Below, piece after piece: positions 7,150 through 13,178 of a DNA stretch of 20,037 bases. The position numbers were made by a program, and so were the translations under genes. The notes beneath the pieces are model-generated. The model was not told where the DNA came from and made no database searches. It saw only the letters and a list, made by a program, of their open reading frames with translations. How positions within the stretch are numbered: the first letter of the stretch is position 1; every line of letters begins with the position of its first letter. Source of the DNA: a virus; the IMG/VR virus record IMGVR_UViG_3300010392_000600, positions 1-20,037 of that record; one strand, 5' to 3'.

Positions 7150-7882
7150 CGCAAAGAAAGCCCCAGGTGGAGGCTCTAAACGTCCCCGTCAACCAGCACT
7201 AGAAGCTGGTACATACCCTGCACGACTGGTGCAAGTTATTGGCCTTGGTACACAAAAACAACGGCCCTTTCAAGGACAAGAGAAAGACCCTCGCTTTGAA
7301 ATCTACACCACATATGAACTCTTAGATGAGTTTGTATTGGACGAAGAGGGAGAGGAGCAAGAAGATAAGCCTAGGTGGATTAGTGAGCGACTGCCTCTCC
7401 ATGCCTTGGACAGTGACCTTGCAAAGTCCACTAAGCGTTATTACGCCCTTGACCCCAAAGAAACTCATGGTGGCGATTGGGGAGAGCTTGTTGGCACGGC
7501 TTGTATGGTGACAATCACCAAGACCAAAGATAAGAAAGGTAAGACCGATGATAACGGAGAGCCTATCTATTACAATAATGTGGCAAGTGTTGCAACCATG
7601 CGGGACAAGGATGCAAAAAAAGCTGAGGGTTTGAAGAACGAACCGAAGGTTTTTGACCCCACAGAACCAGAGATGGAAGTGTTTCTCTCTCTGCCCGATT
7701 GGCTTCGTGATACCATCAAAGAGGCTCTTGACTTTGACGGAAGTCCTCTCTCTAAAGCCCTTGATGGAGTGGATGAAAAAGAGGAAGCCAAGAAACTTCG
7801 TAAGTCTGATGATAAGTCTGACAAGAAAGAGGAAGACTCTGACGATAAAGATGAAGAAGAGTCTCAGAATGATGATTGGTAA
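7139..7882 (+). CDS. Probable single-stranded DNA-binding protein (gp2.5-like role)
   Basis: A 247-residue protein with a basic N-terminus (AKKAPGGGSKRPRQP), a middle rich in beta-type segments (YPARLVQVIGLG, FEIYTTYELL, ACMVTITKTKD) and a long low-complexity tail of K, D, E and S ending in NDDW. An acidic tail closing with an aromatic residue is the docking feature of SSB proteins, including T7 gp2.5, which ends in F. It lies just after the polymerase, as expected for a replication SSB. AGGAGGAT at 7126-7133 fixes the start at 7139. It is a strong candidate by architecture and context, but I see no sequence motif that proves ssDNA binding; T7 gp2.5 itself is 232 residues. Confidence 0.75.
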   Translation: MSLNAKKAPGGGSKRPRQPALEAGTYPARLVQVIGLGTQKQRPFQGQEKDPRFEIYTTYELLDEFVLDEEGEEQEDKPRWISERLPLHALDSDLAKSTKRYYALDPKETHGGDWGELVGTACMVTITKTKDKKGKTDDNGEPIYYNNVASVATMRDKDAKKAEGLKNEPKVFDPTEPEMEVFLSLPDWLRDTIKEALDFDGSPLSKALDGVDEKEEAKKLRKSDDKSDKKEEDSDDKDEEESQNDDW

Positions 7883-7888
7883 TATCTA

Positions 7889-8005
7889 ATACCACCGGAT
7901 TGTTGGAACCGGGATGCTGGTTATGATATAGGTAATCTACTGGGCAGTGTGCCACTTGGTTTGTGGAAGCTGTCCAGTAAACAGCTTAACCCCTGATTAC
8001 CACCA
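7889..8005 (+). ncRNA. Structured RNA element with tRNA-like ends (candidate leader or small RNA)
   Basis: This 129-base gap after the SSB gene is dense in pairing. Stem A: GGTAATC (7931-7937) with GATTACC (7995-8001), followed by ACCA at 8002-8005. Stem B begins at the next base: TACTGGGCAG (7938-7947) with CTGTCCAGTA (7970-7979), ten pairs with one G.U. Stem C inside it: CCAC (7952-7955) with GTGG (7963-7966). The loop GGTT (7958-7961) can pair with AACC (7988-7991), a possible pseudoknot. Upstream, 7889-7924 forms a weaker hairpin around CCGG/CCGG. A possible promoter (TTGTTG 7900-7905, TATGAT 7922-7927) would start RNA just at stem A. The 75-base unit ends in CCA like a tRNA, but I find no T-arm or usable anticodon arm, so I do not call it a tRNA. 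Confidence 0.5.
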
Positions 8006-8011
8006 ATAGAT

Positions 8012-8344
8012 ATGGAGAAAAAATTGAAGAAAACTCTCGAACAAGAAATGAAAGTAATGAGTATCGCTCGTGTGGTGAGTGATAAGCGACTTAAGGGGTC
8101 TGGCCTATCTAAGGGTGACGAGGTAATGATTATTGCCACAAAAGATGTAGCCTTTAAGAAAGATGATCCCTATCTTAAGCGTACACTAATGGTAGTGTGT
8201 CGTATTGTGGATGATGAAGTACTCATCCCCAAAGATGGAACAGAGGACAAGGCCATTGTGGTTGATCCACGTAGTCTTGAACTAGTCTCCAAAGAGAGGC
8301 AAGATGATCTTATCAATAGATTTAATTCCAAATACAACGGATGA
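8012..8344 (+). CDS. Small conserved-type phage protein, beta-rich, function unknown
   Basis: A 110-residue protein with a charged helical N-terminus and a middle of alternating strands (GLSKGDEVMIIATKD, LKRTLMVVCRIVDDEVLI) ending at VDPRSLELVSKE, suggestive of a small SH3-like or beta-barrel fold. I recognise no catalytic motif. The ATG at 8012 has no SD. A TTG at 8024 preceded by GGAG at 8014-8017 is an alternative start, and ATG 8048 or 8057 are also in frame. The gene lies directly downstream of the structured RNA at 7889-8005, ten bases after its closing stem, so its translation may depend on that RNA. It sits among replication genes. Confidence 0.7.
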   Translation: MEKKLKKTLEQEMKVMSIARVVSDKRLKGSGLSKGDEVMIIATKDVAFKKDDPYLKRTLMVVCRIVDDEVLIPKDGTEDKAIVVDPRSLELVSKERQDDLINRFNSKYNG

Positions 8345-8383
8345 CCCCTGTGACGATTGTAGCCATTGGCTAGGGAGAATATA

Positions 8384-8887
8384 ATGAGTAGAGATTACTG
8401 GTTTATTTCTGATACCCATTTCTTCCACGAAAATATTTTAAAGTGGGGTAGGGGCGAGTTCTCTTCTATCGAAGAGATGAACGAAGTTATGGTTGAAAGG
8501 TGGAACTCTGTTGTCAAAAAGGGTGACAGGGTATATCATTTGGGTGATGTATGGATGGGACCTTCAACCCACGAGCAACGAGCCAGACTTTGGAACAGGC
8601 TTAACGGATCAAAAAGCCTCATTGTGGGGAATCACGATGATATTAAGTATATGTCTAAAGGCGGCTTCTTTCGTAAGATTGAACTGTGGAAGGTGTGGCA
8701 AGATAGAAATCTTCTTTTCACCCATGTTCCCGTACACAAAGACTGTATCTACGAAAGAGTGAATAGGACTGGAGAAGCGCTCAATATTCATGGGCACACG
8801 CATCTTAATGGCTCCCCAGAAGGTCCGTACAGAAGTGTGTGTGTAGAACTCAATAATTACACACCAGTAAATTTGGAGGATTTGTGA
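8384..8887 (+). CDS. Calcineurin-like metallophosphoesterase
   Basis: A 167-residue hydrolase of the calcineurin-like phosphoesterase superfamily, which uses two metal ions to cleave phosphoesters. All motifs are present in order: DTHFFH near the N-terminus, GDVWMG, GNHDD, a histidine in FTHVPVH, and HGHTH near the C-terminus. The ATG at 8384 is preferred over a longer frame from 8366 because GGGAGA at 8373-8378 precedes it correctly. The substrate is unknown; phage relatives of this size are found near DNA metabolism genes and could act on nucleotides, RNA ends or a signalling nucleotide. Its stop overlaps the next ATG (TGATGA), and its last codons hold the SD of the following gene. Confidence 0.9.
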   Translation: MSRDYWFISDTHFFHENILKWGRGEFSSIEEMNEVMVERWNSVVKKGDRVYHLGDVWMGPSTHEQRARLWNRLNGSKSLIVGNHDDIKYMSKGGFFRKIELWKVWQDRNLLFTHVPVHKDCIYERVNRTGEALNIHGHTHLNGSPEGPYRSVCVELNNYTPVNLEDL

Positions 8888-9087
8888 TGAATAGACTAGA
8901 AGTTGATTTGGAAGAAACACCATCTGAGACAGCATCTAGGCTTATTTTGGCTATAGAAGAGTTGCAATCAGAGGGGACTAGACAGCAGGTTTATGATTTG
9001 GTTTCTACATTCCTGAATGATTTCTATTCCCTGTCTTTTAAATCTGGTTATGACAAGGGTTATGATGCAGCTGTATATAGTAGGTGA
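8887..9087 (+). CDS. 66-residue acidic protein of unknown function
   Basis: A short, mostly helical-looking acidic protein beginning MNRLEVDLEETPSETASRL and ending with a tyrosine- and glycine-rich tail (YDKGYDAAVYSR). GGAGGA at 8876-8881 supports the ATG at 8887, which overlaps the stop of the metallophosphoesterase. No membrane segment or known motif is visible. The position suggests cotranscription with the phosphoesterase and the next small gene; I cannot assign a role. Confidence 0.7.
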   Translation: MNRLEVDLEETPSETASRLILAIEELQSEGTRQQVYDLVSTFLNDFYSLSFKSGYDKGYDAAVYSR

Positions 9088-9093
9088 GGATAT

Positions 9094-9369
9094 ATGAAAT
9101 CATCAATTGGTGTATATCATCCTAGTCATATAAAATCCCTAAAAGATTTTTATAGGGAGTCCGACCCAACAACATGGCCTTTTTATACCATTGTCATGCC
9201 TCTCACTGCAGAGGGGTATGGACCAGCAGACTTGAATGAGTGTCATGAGTTAACATGGGAGGTTTGGGACAGATTTTGTAATAGTTACGGGTCTTTTAAA
9301 TACCTCCCAGAAGCTATTGGTCATGCAATAGATCTGAATAAGGAACTGTTTAATGCAACCGCTGATTGA
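9094..9369 (+). CDS. 91-residue protein of unknown function
   Basis: A compact protein rich in aromatics (DFYRESDPTTWPFYTIVM, ELTWEVWDRFCNSYG), six bases downstream of the preceding gene and led by GTGAGGAT. Its last 17 bases overlap the start of the exonuclease gene, whose SD (AAGGA at about 9340) lies inside it. No signal peptide, membrane helix or catalytic motif is apparent. It may be an accessory protein for replication, but that rests on location only. Confidence 0.7.
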   Translation: MKSSIGVYHPSHIKSLKDFYRESDPTTWPFYTIVMPLTAEGYGPADLNECHELTWEVWDRFCNSYGSFKYLPEAIGHAIDLNKELFNATAD

Positions 9370-10231
9370 TGGAGATATTTTACTTCACGAAATTGGTTGG
9401 TCGGGTGAATTTAAGGACAGAGAAACTGGAGAGGAAATTTTACTGCCCTTTGACAAAGTGTCTGAAATCTTAGACGAGAAAATTAAATATATCTGTGAAG
9501 ATGTTGGAGCTACAGAACCCCCAATTATCTACATTACAGACTCAGAACAGATTAACAGGCAAGTAAACAGACTACGTAAATGGCAAGGGGAGCCTCCACT
9601 TGTTTTCGTACCAAATTTCAGGTATGCTGTGGCCAAGACTCGTCCTTATAAAGGTAATAGGAAAAACCCTAAACCTGAACACTTCTACAACATCGTCTTC
9701 TACCTAATGGCAAATTATAATGTTGTTGTATCAGAAGACGGACTAGAGGCAGATGACATGATGTGTATCGAACAAGCACGTCGTGGTGACGAGACTATTA
9801 CTTGCTCTCGCGACAAAGACCTTCGCATCTGTCCCGGCTGGCACTTCTCTTGGGAGTGCGGCAATCAACGAGCTATTGGGCCAGTACATACAGATCGTAT
9901 TGGTTGGCTTGAAATGCACATTACCGAAACCACAAATGAAAAGACTGGTAAGGTAAAAGTTGATAAGAAGGTTATTGGGTATGGACTAAAATTCTTCTAC
10001 TACCAAATGTTGGTGGGGGATACTGCTGATCACATCCCTGGGCTTAAGGGGTGGGGTACAGTTGGTGCATACAAACTGCTTAATGATTTGAATACAGAAG
10101 ATGAATTGTTTAAGGCTGTTAAGAGTGAGTATATCAATACCATGGGTAAAGACATGGCTAAAGAGTACTTCTTAGAGCAAGCAAATCTTTTGTACATGGT
10201 CCAAGAAAAAGGAAAACGCTTTAGTGTTTAA
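9353..10231 (+). CDS. FEN/5'-3' exonuclease (T7 gp6-like role)
   Basis: A 292-residue member of the flap endonuclease/5'-3' exonuclease superfamily. The acidic metal sites are visible: PLIDGDILLHE at the N-terminus, EDGLEADDMM, TCSRDKDLRI and VGDTADHIPGLKGWG, the last also carrying the helix-hairpin-helix that grips duplex DNA. YAVAKTRPYKGNRK matches the conserved region that contacts the 5' phosphate. In T7-type replication this enzyme removes RNA primers and degrades host DNA for nucleotides. The start at 9353 has AAGGA at about 9340. The gene ends in overlap with the GTG start of a two-TM protein. Confidence 0.93.
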   Translation: MQPLIDGDILLHEIGWSGEFKDRETGEEILLPFDKVSEILDEKIKYICEDVGATEPPIIYITDSEQINRQVNRLRKWQGEPPLVFVPNFRYAVAKTRPYKGNRKNPKPEHFYNIVFYLMANYNVVVSEDGLEADDMMCIEQARRGDETITCSRDKDLRICPGWHFSWECGNQRAIGPVHTDRIGWLEMHITETTNEKTGKVKVDKKVIGYGLKFFYYQMLVGDTADHIPGLKGWGTVGAYKLLNDLNTEDELFKAVKSEYINTMGKDMAKEYFLEQANLLYMVQEKGKRFSV

Positions 10232-10409
10232 CAAACAATTGTTTATCGTCATTATTGGAATTCTATCCAACTTTATTCTGTTGGGGTGTGGTGCTGCATT
10301 TCTGTACCAAACCTTTGGGTGGGAACTTGCTGGTATTGTTACAGCAATTGCCACTATCACAGGGTTTATGTCAACAGAAGTTGGTTACATTGAGGAAATT
10401 GATGAGTAA
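10224..10409 (+). CDS. Small membrane protein with two predicted TM helices
   Basis: Sixty-one residues with two hydrophobic segments, roughly 5-28 (LFIVIIGILSNFILLGC and onward) and 31-50 (GWELAGIVTAIATITGF), and an acidic C-terminus (EEIDE). The start is GTG at 10224 inside the end of the exonuclease gene, with AAAAAGGA about ten bases upstream. The stop forms TAATG with the next start. LLGC resembles a lipobox but lies in mid-helix, so I do not call a lipoprotein. Size and topology would fit a holin-like, superinfection or membrane-anchoring protein; none is proven. Confidence 0.65.
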   Translation: MFNKQLFIVIIGILSNFILLGCGAAFLYQTFGWELAGIVTAIATITGFMSTEVGYIEEIDE

Positions 10410-10858
10410 TGGCTAGACTCATTCCTAGAGAAGTCTTAGATTTGCCGGGTAAAGGGGGAAGGCCCAGTGGACCGAAGGTTCGCTGTAGTGGTAAGTGGAC
10501 GGAAGCCCGTTACAGAAGCTTTATTACAAGTTGTCTGAGACAGGGCTCTCGTCGTTGGGCACCAATTGGAGAGGTACAAAAAGAGGCAAGAGTATCTCGT
10601 GGTGTCTATCTTTGCGCTGGGTGTGGGAAACATGTTCCAGCAACCACTAAAGTGGGCCGTAAAAGACAACAGAATGTTTTTGTAGACCATGTAAATCCCA
10701 TTGTAGATCCTGATATTGGTTTTACTACTTGGGATGAATACATCGAGAGGATGTTCTGTGAAAAAGAAAACCTACAACTGTTATGCAAATCTTGTCATGA
10801 TATTAAATCTGATGATGAGAGAGCAAGAGCTGTTATTAGAAGAAAGAAAGAAAAATAA
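10409..10858 (+). CDS. HNH endonuclease, replication-module type
   Basis: A 149-residue HNH nuclease. A CxxC pair (LCAGCGKHV) and a second pair (LLCKSCHD) hold zinc, with the catalytic VDHVNPIVDP between them and the spacer FTTWDEYIERMFCEKENLQ typical of this subgroup. The N-terminus is basic. It overlaps both neighbours as TAATG (10407-10411 and 10856-10860), so it is embedded in the operon in a way that selfish endonucleases usually are not. It may serve in DNA processing, such as resolving branched intermediates or nicking, in place of T7 endonuclease I. A homing role cannot be excluded. Confidence 0.83.
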   Translation: MARLIPREVLDLPGKGGRPSGPKVRCSGKWTEARYRSFITSCLRQGSRRWAPIGEVQKEARVSRGVYLCAGCGKHVPATTKVGRKRQQNVFVDHVNPIVDPDIGFTTWDEYIERMFCEKENLQLLCKSCHDIKSDDERARAVIRRKKEK

Positions 10859-11124
10859 TGCAGATTGATATGAACCGATTTGATGAAATTCAACACACAC
10901 CACTCCGAGTATACAACCGCACTGTAGTTGCATTTAATCTTATGGAAGACTATGGTCAACCAGCAGTGGTGAAATACCTAGAACTATTTAGTGAGGACGA
11001 GAAAAAACAGATTGTTCTCATGAACCAATTTATTAAATCTAAGGGCAAAGAAGCAGCACATAAGTTTGCTATTCGTGATTTGAAAGTTGATGATTACGAG
11101 GAGGAAGAACATGTCTGCAACTAA
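10858..11124 (+). CDS. 88-residue protein of unknown function
   Basis: A short, largely helical protein with an acidic C-terminal run (VDDYEEEEHVCN). The acid-rich codons near its end also form the SD (GAGGAGGAAG) for the following gene, so that run may be partly dictated by RNA. It overlaps the preceding gene as TAATG and the next by 14 bases. I see no motif that indicates function. Confidence 0.68.
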   Translation: MQIDMNRFDEIQHTPLRVYNRTVVAFNLMEDYGQPAVVKYLELFSEDEKKQIVLMNQFIKSKGKEAAHKFAIRDLKVDDYEEEEHVCN

Positions 11125-11416
11125 GTTTGATGAAGAAAAGGTAAGACTAGAACTTGTCCCGACAGAACTTATCTGGGCTGTCGGGTCCATTCTTACCTTT
11201 GGGGCAATTAAATATTCGGCCCGTAATTGGGAACTTGGTATGGACTGGTCAAGAGTATATGGTGCCCTACAAAGACACCTCAATTCTTGGTGGAGTGGTG
11301 AGAGTAACGATCCAGAGACGGGCAAATCTCACCTATGGCACGCTGGTTGCTGTATTGCATTCCTAATTGCCTATGAACAACGTGGTGTTGGGGAGGATGA
11401 TCGTGAGTCTTCTTAA
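11111..11416 (+). CDS. dATP/dGTP diphosphohydrolase-family protein (DUF5664-like)
   Basis: About 101 residues matching the family labelled dATP/dGTP diphosphohydrolase N-terminal domain: KFDEEKVRLELVPTELI, LTFGAIKYSARNWELG, then YGALQRHLNSWWSGE, ESNDPETGKSHLWHAGCC and FLIAYEQRG. Conserved acidic and histidine residues (E, R.H, D, H..H) suit an alpha-helical metal-dependent nucleotide hydrolase that would adjust the purine dNTP pool. The ATG at 11111 has GAGGAGGAAG just upstream. The family includes enzymes in phages with modified adenine, but no PurZ-type gene is in this window, so a housekeeping role in dNTP balance is the safer reading. Family assignment is from memory of the motif pattern. 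Confidence 0.75.
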   Translation: MSATKFDEEKVRLELVPTELIWAVGSILTFGAIKYSARNWELGMDWSRVYGALQRHLNSWWSGESNDPETGKSHLWHAGCCIAFLIAYEQRGVGEDDRESS

Positions 11417-11489
11417 ATCACAAACAGTTTGTTGGGTACTAATTTTTATGTTTTTAGCGGCTAATATCATTTGGCCATGGAGTCTGTAA
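11403..11489 (+). CDS. 28-residue single-pass membrane peptide
   Basis: A GTG-started gene with a short polar head (MSLLKSQT) and a hydrophobic run (VCWVLIFMFLAANIIW) ending PWSL. GGGGAGGA at 11390-11397 precedes the GTG by five bases. It begins inside the end of the preceding gene, and its stop overlaps the exonuclease ATG as TAATG. It mirrors the arrangement of the 24-residue peptide before the DNA polymerase: an SD-led hydrophobic micro-gene coupled to a DEDD exonuclease-bearing gene. No family recognised. Confidence 0.55.
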   Translation: MSLLKSQTVCWVLIFMFLAANIIWPWSL

Positions 11490-12247
11490 TGACAGCAAGA
11501 ATTCTAATTTTGGATATTGAGACAGCGCCAAATATTGCTTATGTTTGGGGGGCTTGGAAGCAAAATGTTGGACAGAAGCAGTGGCTAGAGAAAAGCCATA
11601 TTATGTCCTTCGCTTCTAAGTGGCTAGGAGAAGATGAGATCTTCTACATGGACAATAGGAGTAATAATAACAAAGGAATTGTTACTGTACTATATGAACT
11701 TCTTAACCAAGCGGATATTGTTGTGGCCCATAACGGTCAACGATTTGATCTCCCGGTTATTATTGGGCGTGGTGTTGTTCATGATCTTACTCCCCCCAGC
11801 CCTTATTTTGTCGTTGACACATTCCAAGTGGCACGACGAGAACTTAGACTGGTAAGCAATAGTCTAGCCAATCTGTGTGAGGATCTGGGTCTTCCTATGA
11901 AGCAAGACCTTAAGAAATTCCCTGGGTTTCAACTTTGGCTTGAATGTCTCAAAGGTAATGATGAGGCTTGGGACGAGATGGAGGAGTATAACAAACATGA
12001 TGTTGTATCTCTTGAAGCTTTGTACCTACGCCTACGTCCTTATGTGCGCAATCACCCTAACGTTAGTCGTGATGATACTAATGTGGCTTGCCCTAAGTGT
12101 GGGAGTGGGCGTATCCAGTATCGTGGTTACTACTACACTCGTGCTGGCCTGTGCTACCGTCGCTTTGTCTGCCTTGATTGTGGCGGATGGAATAGAGTAA
12201 GACATAGTGAAAAGGATAAAAACCCTAATGGTCGAAACGCTACCTAA
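11489..12247 (+). CDS. DEDD-type 3'-5' exonuclease with C-terminal zinc ribbon
   Basis: A 252-residue RNase H-fold exonuclease. Exo I is ILILDIETAPN (D and E for metal), Exo II is VVAHNGQRFDLPVI, and Exo III is EYNKHDVVSLEALY, pointing to a DEDDy or related active site. After residue 195 a zinc ribbon follows (CPKCGSG and CLDCGGW), which may bind DNA or a partner. The ATG at 11489 is chosen because GGAG at 11479-11482 precedes it and it overlaps the upstream stop. The last 21 residues resemble the end of the next gene's product, indicating that this 3' end has been rebuilt by a mobile element. It probably trims DNA ends in replication or repair; an RNA substrate is possible. Confidence 0.85.
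   Translation: MTARILILDIETAPNIAYVWGAWKQNVGQKQWLEKSHIMSFASKWLGEDEIFYMDNRSNNNKGIVTVLYELLNQADIVVAHNGQRFDLPVIIGRGVVHDLTPPSPYFVVDTFQVARRELRLVSNSLANLCEDLGLPMKQDLKKFPGFQLWLECLKGNDEAWDEMEEYNKHDVVSLEALYLRLRPYVRNHPNVSRDDTNVACPKCGSGRIQYRGYYYTRAGLCYRRFVCLDCGGWNRVRHSEKDKNPNGRNAT
12182..12244 (+). repeat. Upstream copy of duplicated C-terminal coding segment
   Basis: These 63 bases encode the final 21 residues of the DEDD exonuclease (beginning GGWNRVRHSEKD and ending GRNAT). They align without gaps to the last 21 residues of the next gene, 14 of them identical. At DNA level many synonymous positions differ: the GRNAT codons are ggt cga aac gct acc here, against gga aga aac gca aca downstream. Confidence 0.65.
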
Positions 12248-12722
12248 AGAATTGTTGGAATGTGTTTATTATATATCTGGTAAATTGTATTGGAGAGGAG
12301 ATCAACGCTATCCTCACTGCCGAGTAGGGTGCCACAATACCGAGGGATACAGAGTGTTTGGTTGGAAAGGTAGGCAGTACAAGGAGCATCGAGTCATCTT
12401 TTTCATTTTTAATGAGTATTTGCCAAGTCAAATTGACCACAAAAATGGTATTAAAGATGACAACAGGTTTGAAAATCTCAGGGAATGTACAGCCGAAACA
12501 AATCAATATAATCGTAGTGATATTCTAGGTTATAGAAAAAAGAATGGTAAGTATGAGGCCCGCATTTCTCATAACGGAAAACGTAAAGCATTGGGCACTT
12601 ACAGTTGCCCGACGGCTGCCCGTCTTGCATACTTGAAAGCTACTAAAGAGATGTACGGTGAATGGGGTCGTGTACGGTTTGCAGAAAAAGATAGAACACC
12701 GGAAGGAAGAAACGCAACATGA
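12228..12722 (+). CDS. HNH-AP2 homing endonuclease
   Basis: About 164 residues: an HNH_3 catalytic region (HRVIFFIFNEYLPSQIDHKN, then GIKDDNRFENLRECTAETN) followed by an AP2 DNA-binding domain (GYRKKNGKYEARISHNGKRK, then ALGTYSCPTAARLAYLKATK). This pairing is typical of selfish phage endonucleases. The ATG at 12228 lies inside the end of the exonuclease gene; AAAAGGA upstream is a distant SD, and GTG 12207 is an alternative. The extreme C-terminus (AEKDRTPEGRNAT) extends past the AP2 domain and copies the exonuclease tail. The stop overlaps the MazG ATG as ATGA, the coupling that the exonuclease itself would be expected to have. Confidence 0.87.
   Translation: MVETLPKELLECVYYISGKLYWRGDQRYPHCRVGCHNTEGYRVFGWKGRQYKEHRVIFFIFNEYLPSQIDHKNGIKDDNRFENLRECTAETNQYNRSDILGYRKKNGKYEARISHNGKRKALGTYSCPTAARLAYLKATKEMYGEWGRVRFAEKDRTPEGRNAT
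12657..12719 (+). repeat. Downstream copy of duplicated C-terminal coding segment
   Basis: Encodes the final 21 residues of the HNH-AP2 protein (GEWGRVRFAEKD through GRNAT), aligned with 12182-12244. This copy touches the MazG start and holds the purine-rich GGAAGGAAG that probably serves as its SD, so it looks like the original exonuclease 3' end. Confidence 0.65.
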
Positions 12723-13045
12723 ATTTTAACGACTACCAAAAACAAGCAAAAAGCACAGCTATTTTTCCACGACACGAGGCTTTCCCTTACCTATCACTTG
12801 GATTGGTAGGGGAGGCTGGAGAGGTAGCTGAGAAGGCTAAAAAGGTCATCAGAGATAACTATGGTGTTGTCTCTTATGATGCTGAACAAGATATGGTAAA
12901 GGAAATTGGAGATGTTCTCTGGTATTGCGCTGTTCTTCTTGATCATCTTGGTGTTCGTATGGATGATGCTGCCCAAGTAAATTTGGATAAATTGACTTCT
13001 CGTAAGAAACGTAACAAGCTGCAAGGCAGTGGCGATGAGAGATAA
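12719..13045 (+). CDS. MazG-like nucleoside triphosphate pyrophosphohydrolase
   Basis: A 108-residue all-alpha NTP pyrophosphohydrolase. The family pattern is clear: LGLVGEAGEVAEKAKK supplies the EExxE-type acidic metal site in the form EAGEVAE, KEIGDVLWYCAVLLDHLG gives the second acidic helix, and N.DKLTSRK closes the fold. It would hydrolyse (d)NTPs to monophosphates; in phages it may adjust dNTP supply or, as proposed for other phage MazG proteins, alter (p)ppGpp or host physiology. The start overlaps the preceding stop, with GGAAGGAAG upstream. It belongs with NrdJ and the dATP/dGTP hydrolase-family protein in nucleotide metabolism. Confidence 0.92.
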   Translation: MNFNDYQKQAKSTAIFPRHEAFPYLSLGLVGEAGEVAEKAKKVIRDNYGVVSYDAEQDMVKEIGDVLWYCAVLLDHLGVRMDDAAQVNLDKLTSRKKRNKLQGSGDER

Positions 13046-13178
13046 CGTTCTTAGGGCGGGTATTAGACGAGAAATTTCTGCACTTGAAAAGGTACGTTTC
13101 GGTTCTACTGGGACCGAACGTATCATTCTTAACCAAATGATTTCTTCTTACAAAAGAATTTTAAAGGATATTCAATGA
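13035..13178 (+). CDS. 47-residue basic protein of unknown function
   Basis: A small gene between mazG and nrdJ, beginning MRDNVLRAGIRREISALE and ending SSYKRILKDIQ. It overlaps the mazG stop by 11 bases and the nrdJ start as ATGA (13175-13178). AAGG at about 13023 is a modest SD. It fills the otherwise open 129 bases with a continuous frame and carries the AAAGGAT that serves as the nrdJ SD, which supports it being real. The sequence is helical and basic with no known motif. Confidence 0.6.
   Translation: MRDNVLRAGIRREISALEKVRFGSTGTERIILNQMISSYKRILKDIQ

Noticed and set aside
7931-8005. A tRNA gene, suggested by a 7-bp acceptor-like stem, 75-base length and terminal ACCA
   Set aside because: The 17 bases before the 3' acceptor strand cannot form a T-arm and have no TTCRA-type loop, and no five-pair anticodon arm fits. 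Kept as a structured RNA of unknown type.
8341-8373. A ten-residue frame starting ATG 8341 in the gap before the metallophosphoesterase
   Set aside because: No SD and no overlap with the next start. The gap is adequately explained by the SD and spacer of the metallophosphoesterase gene.
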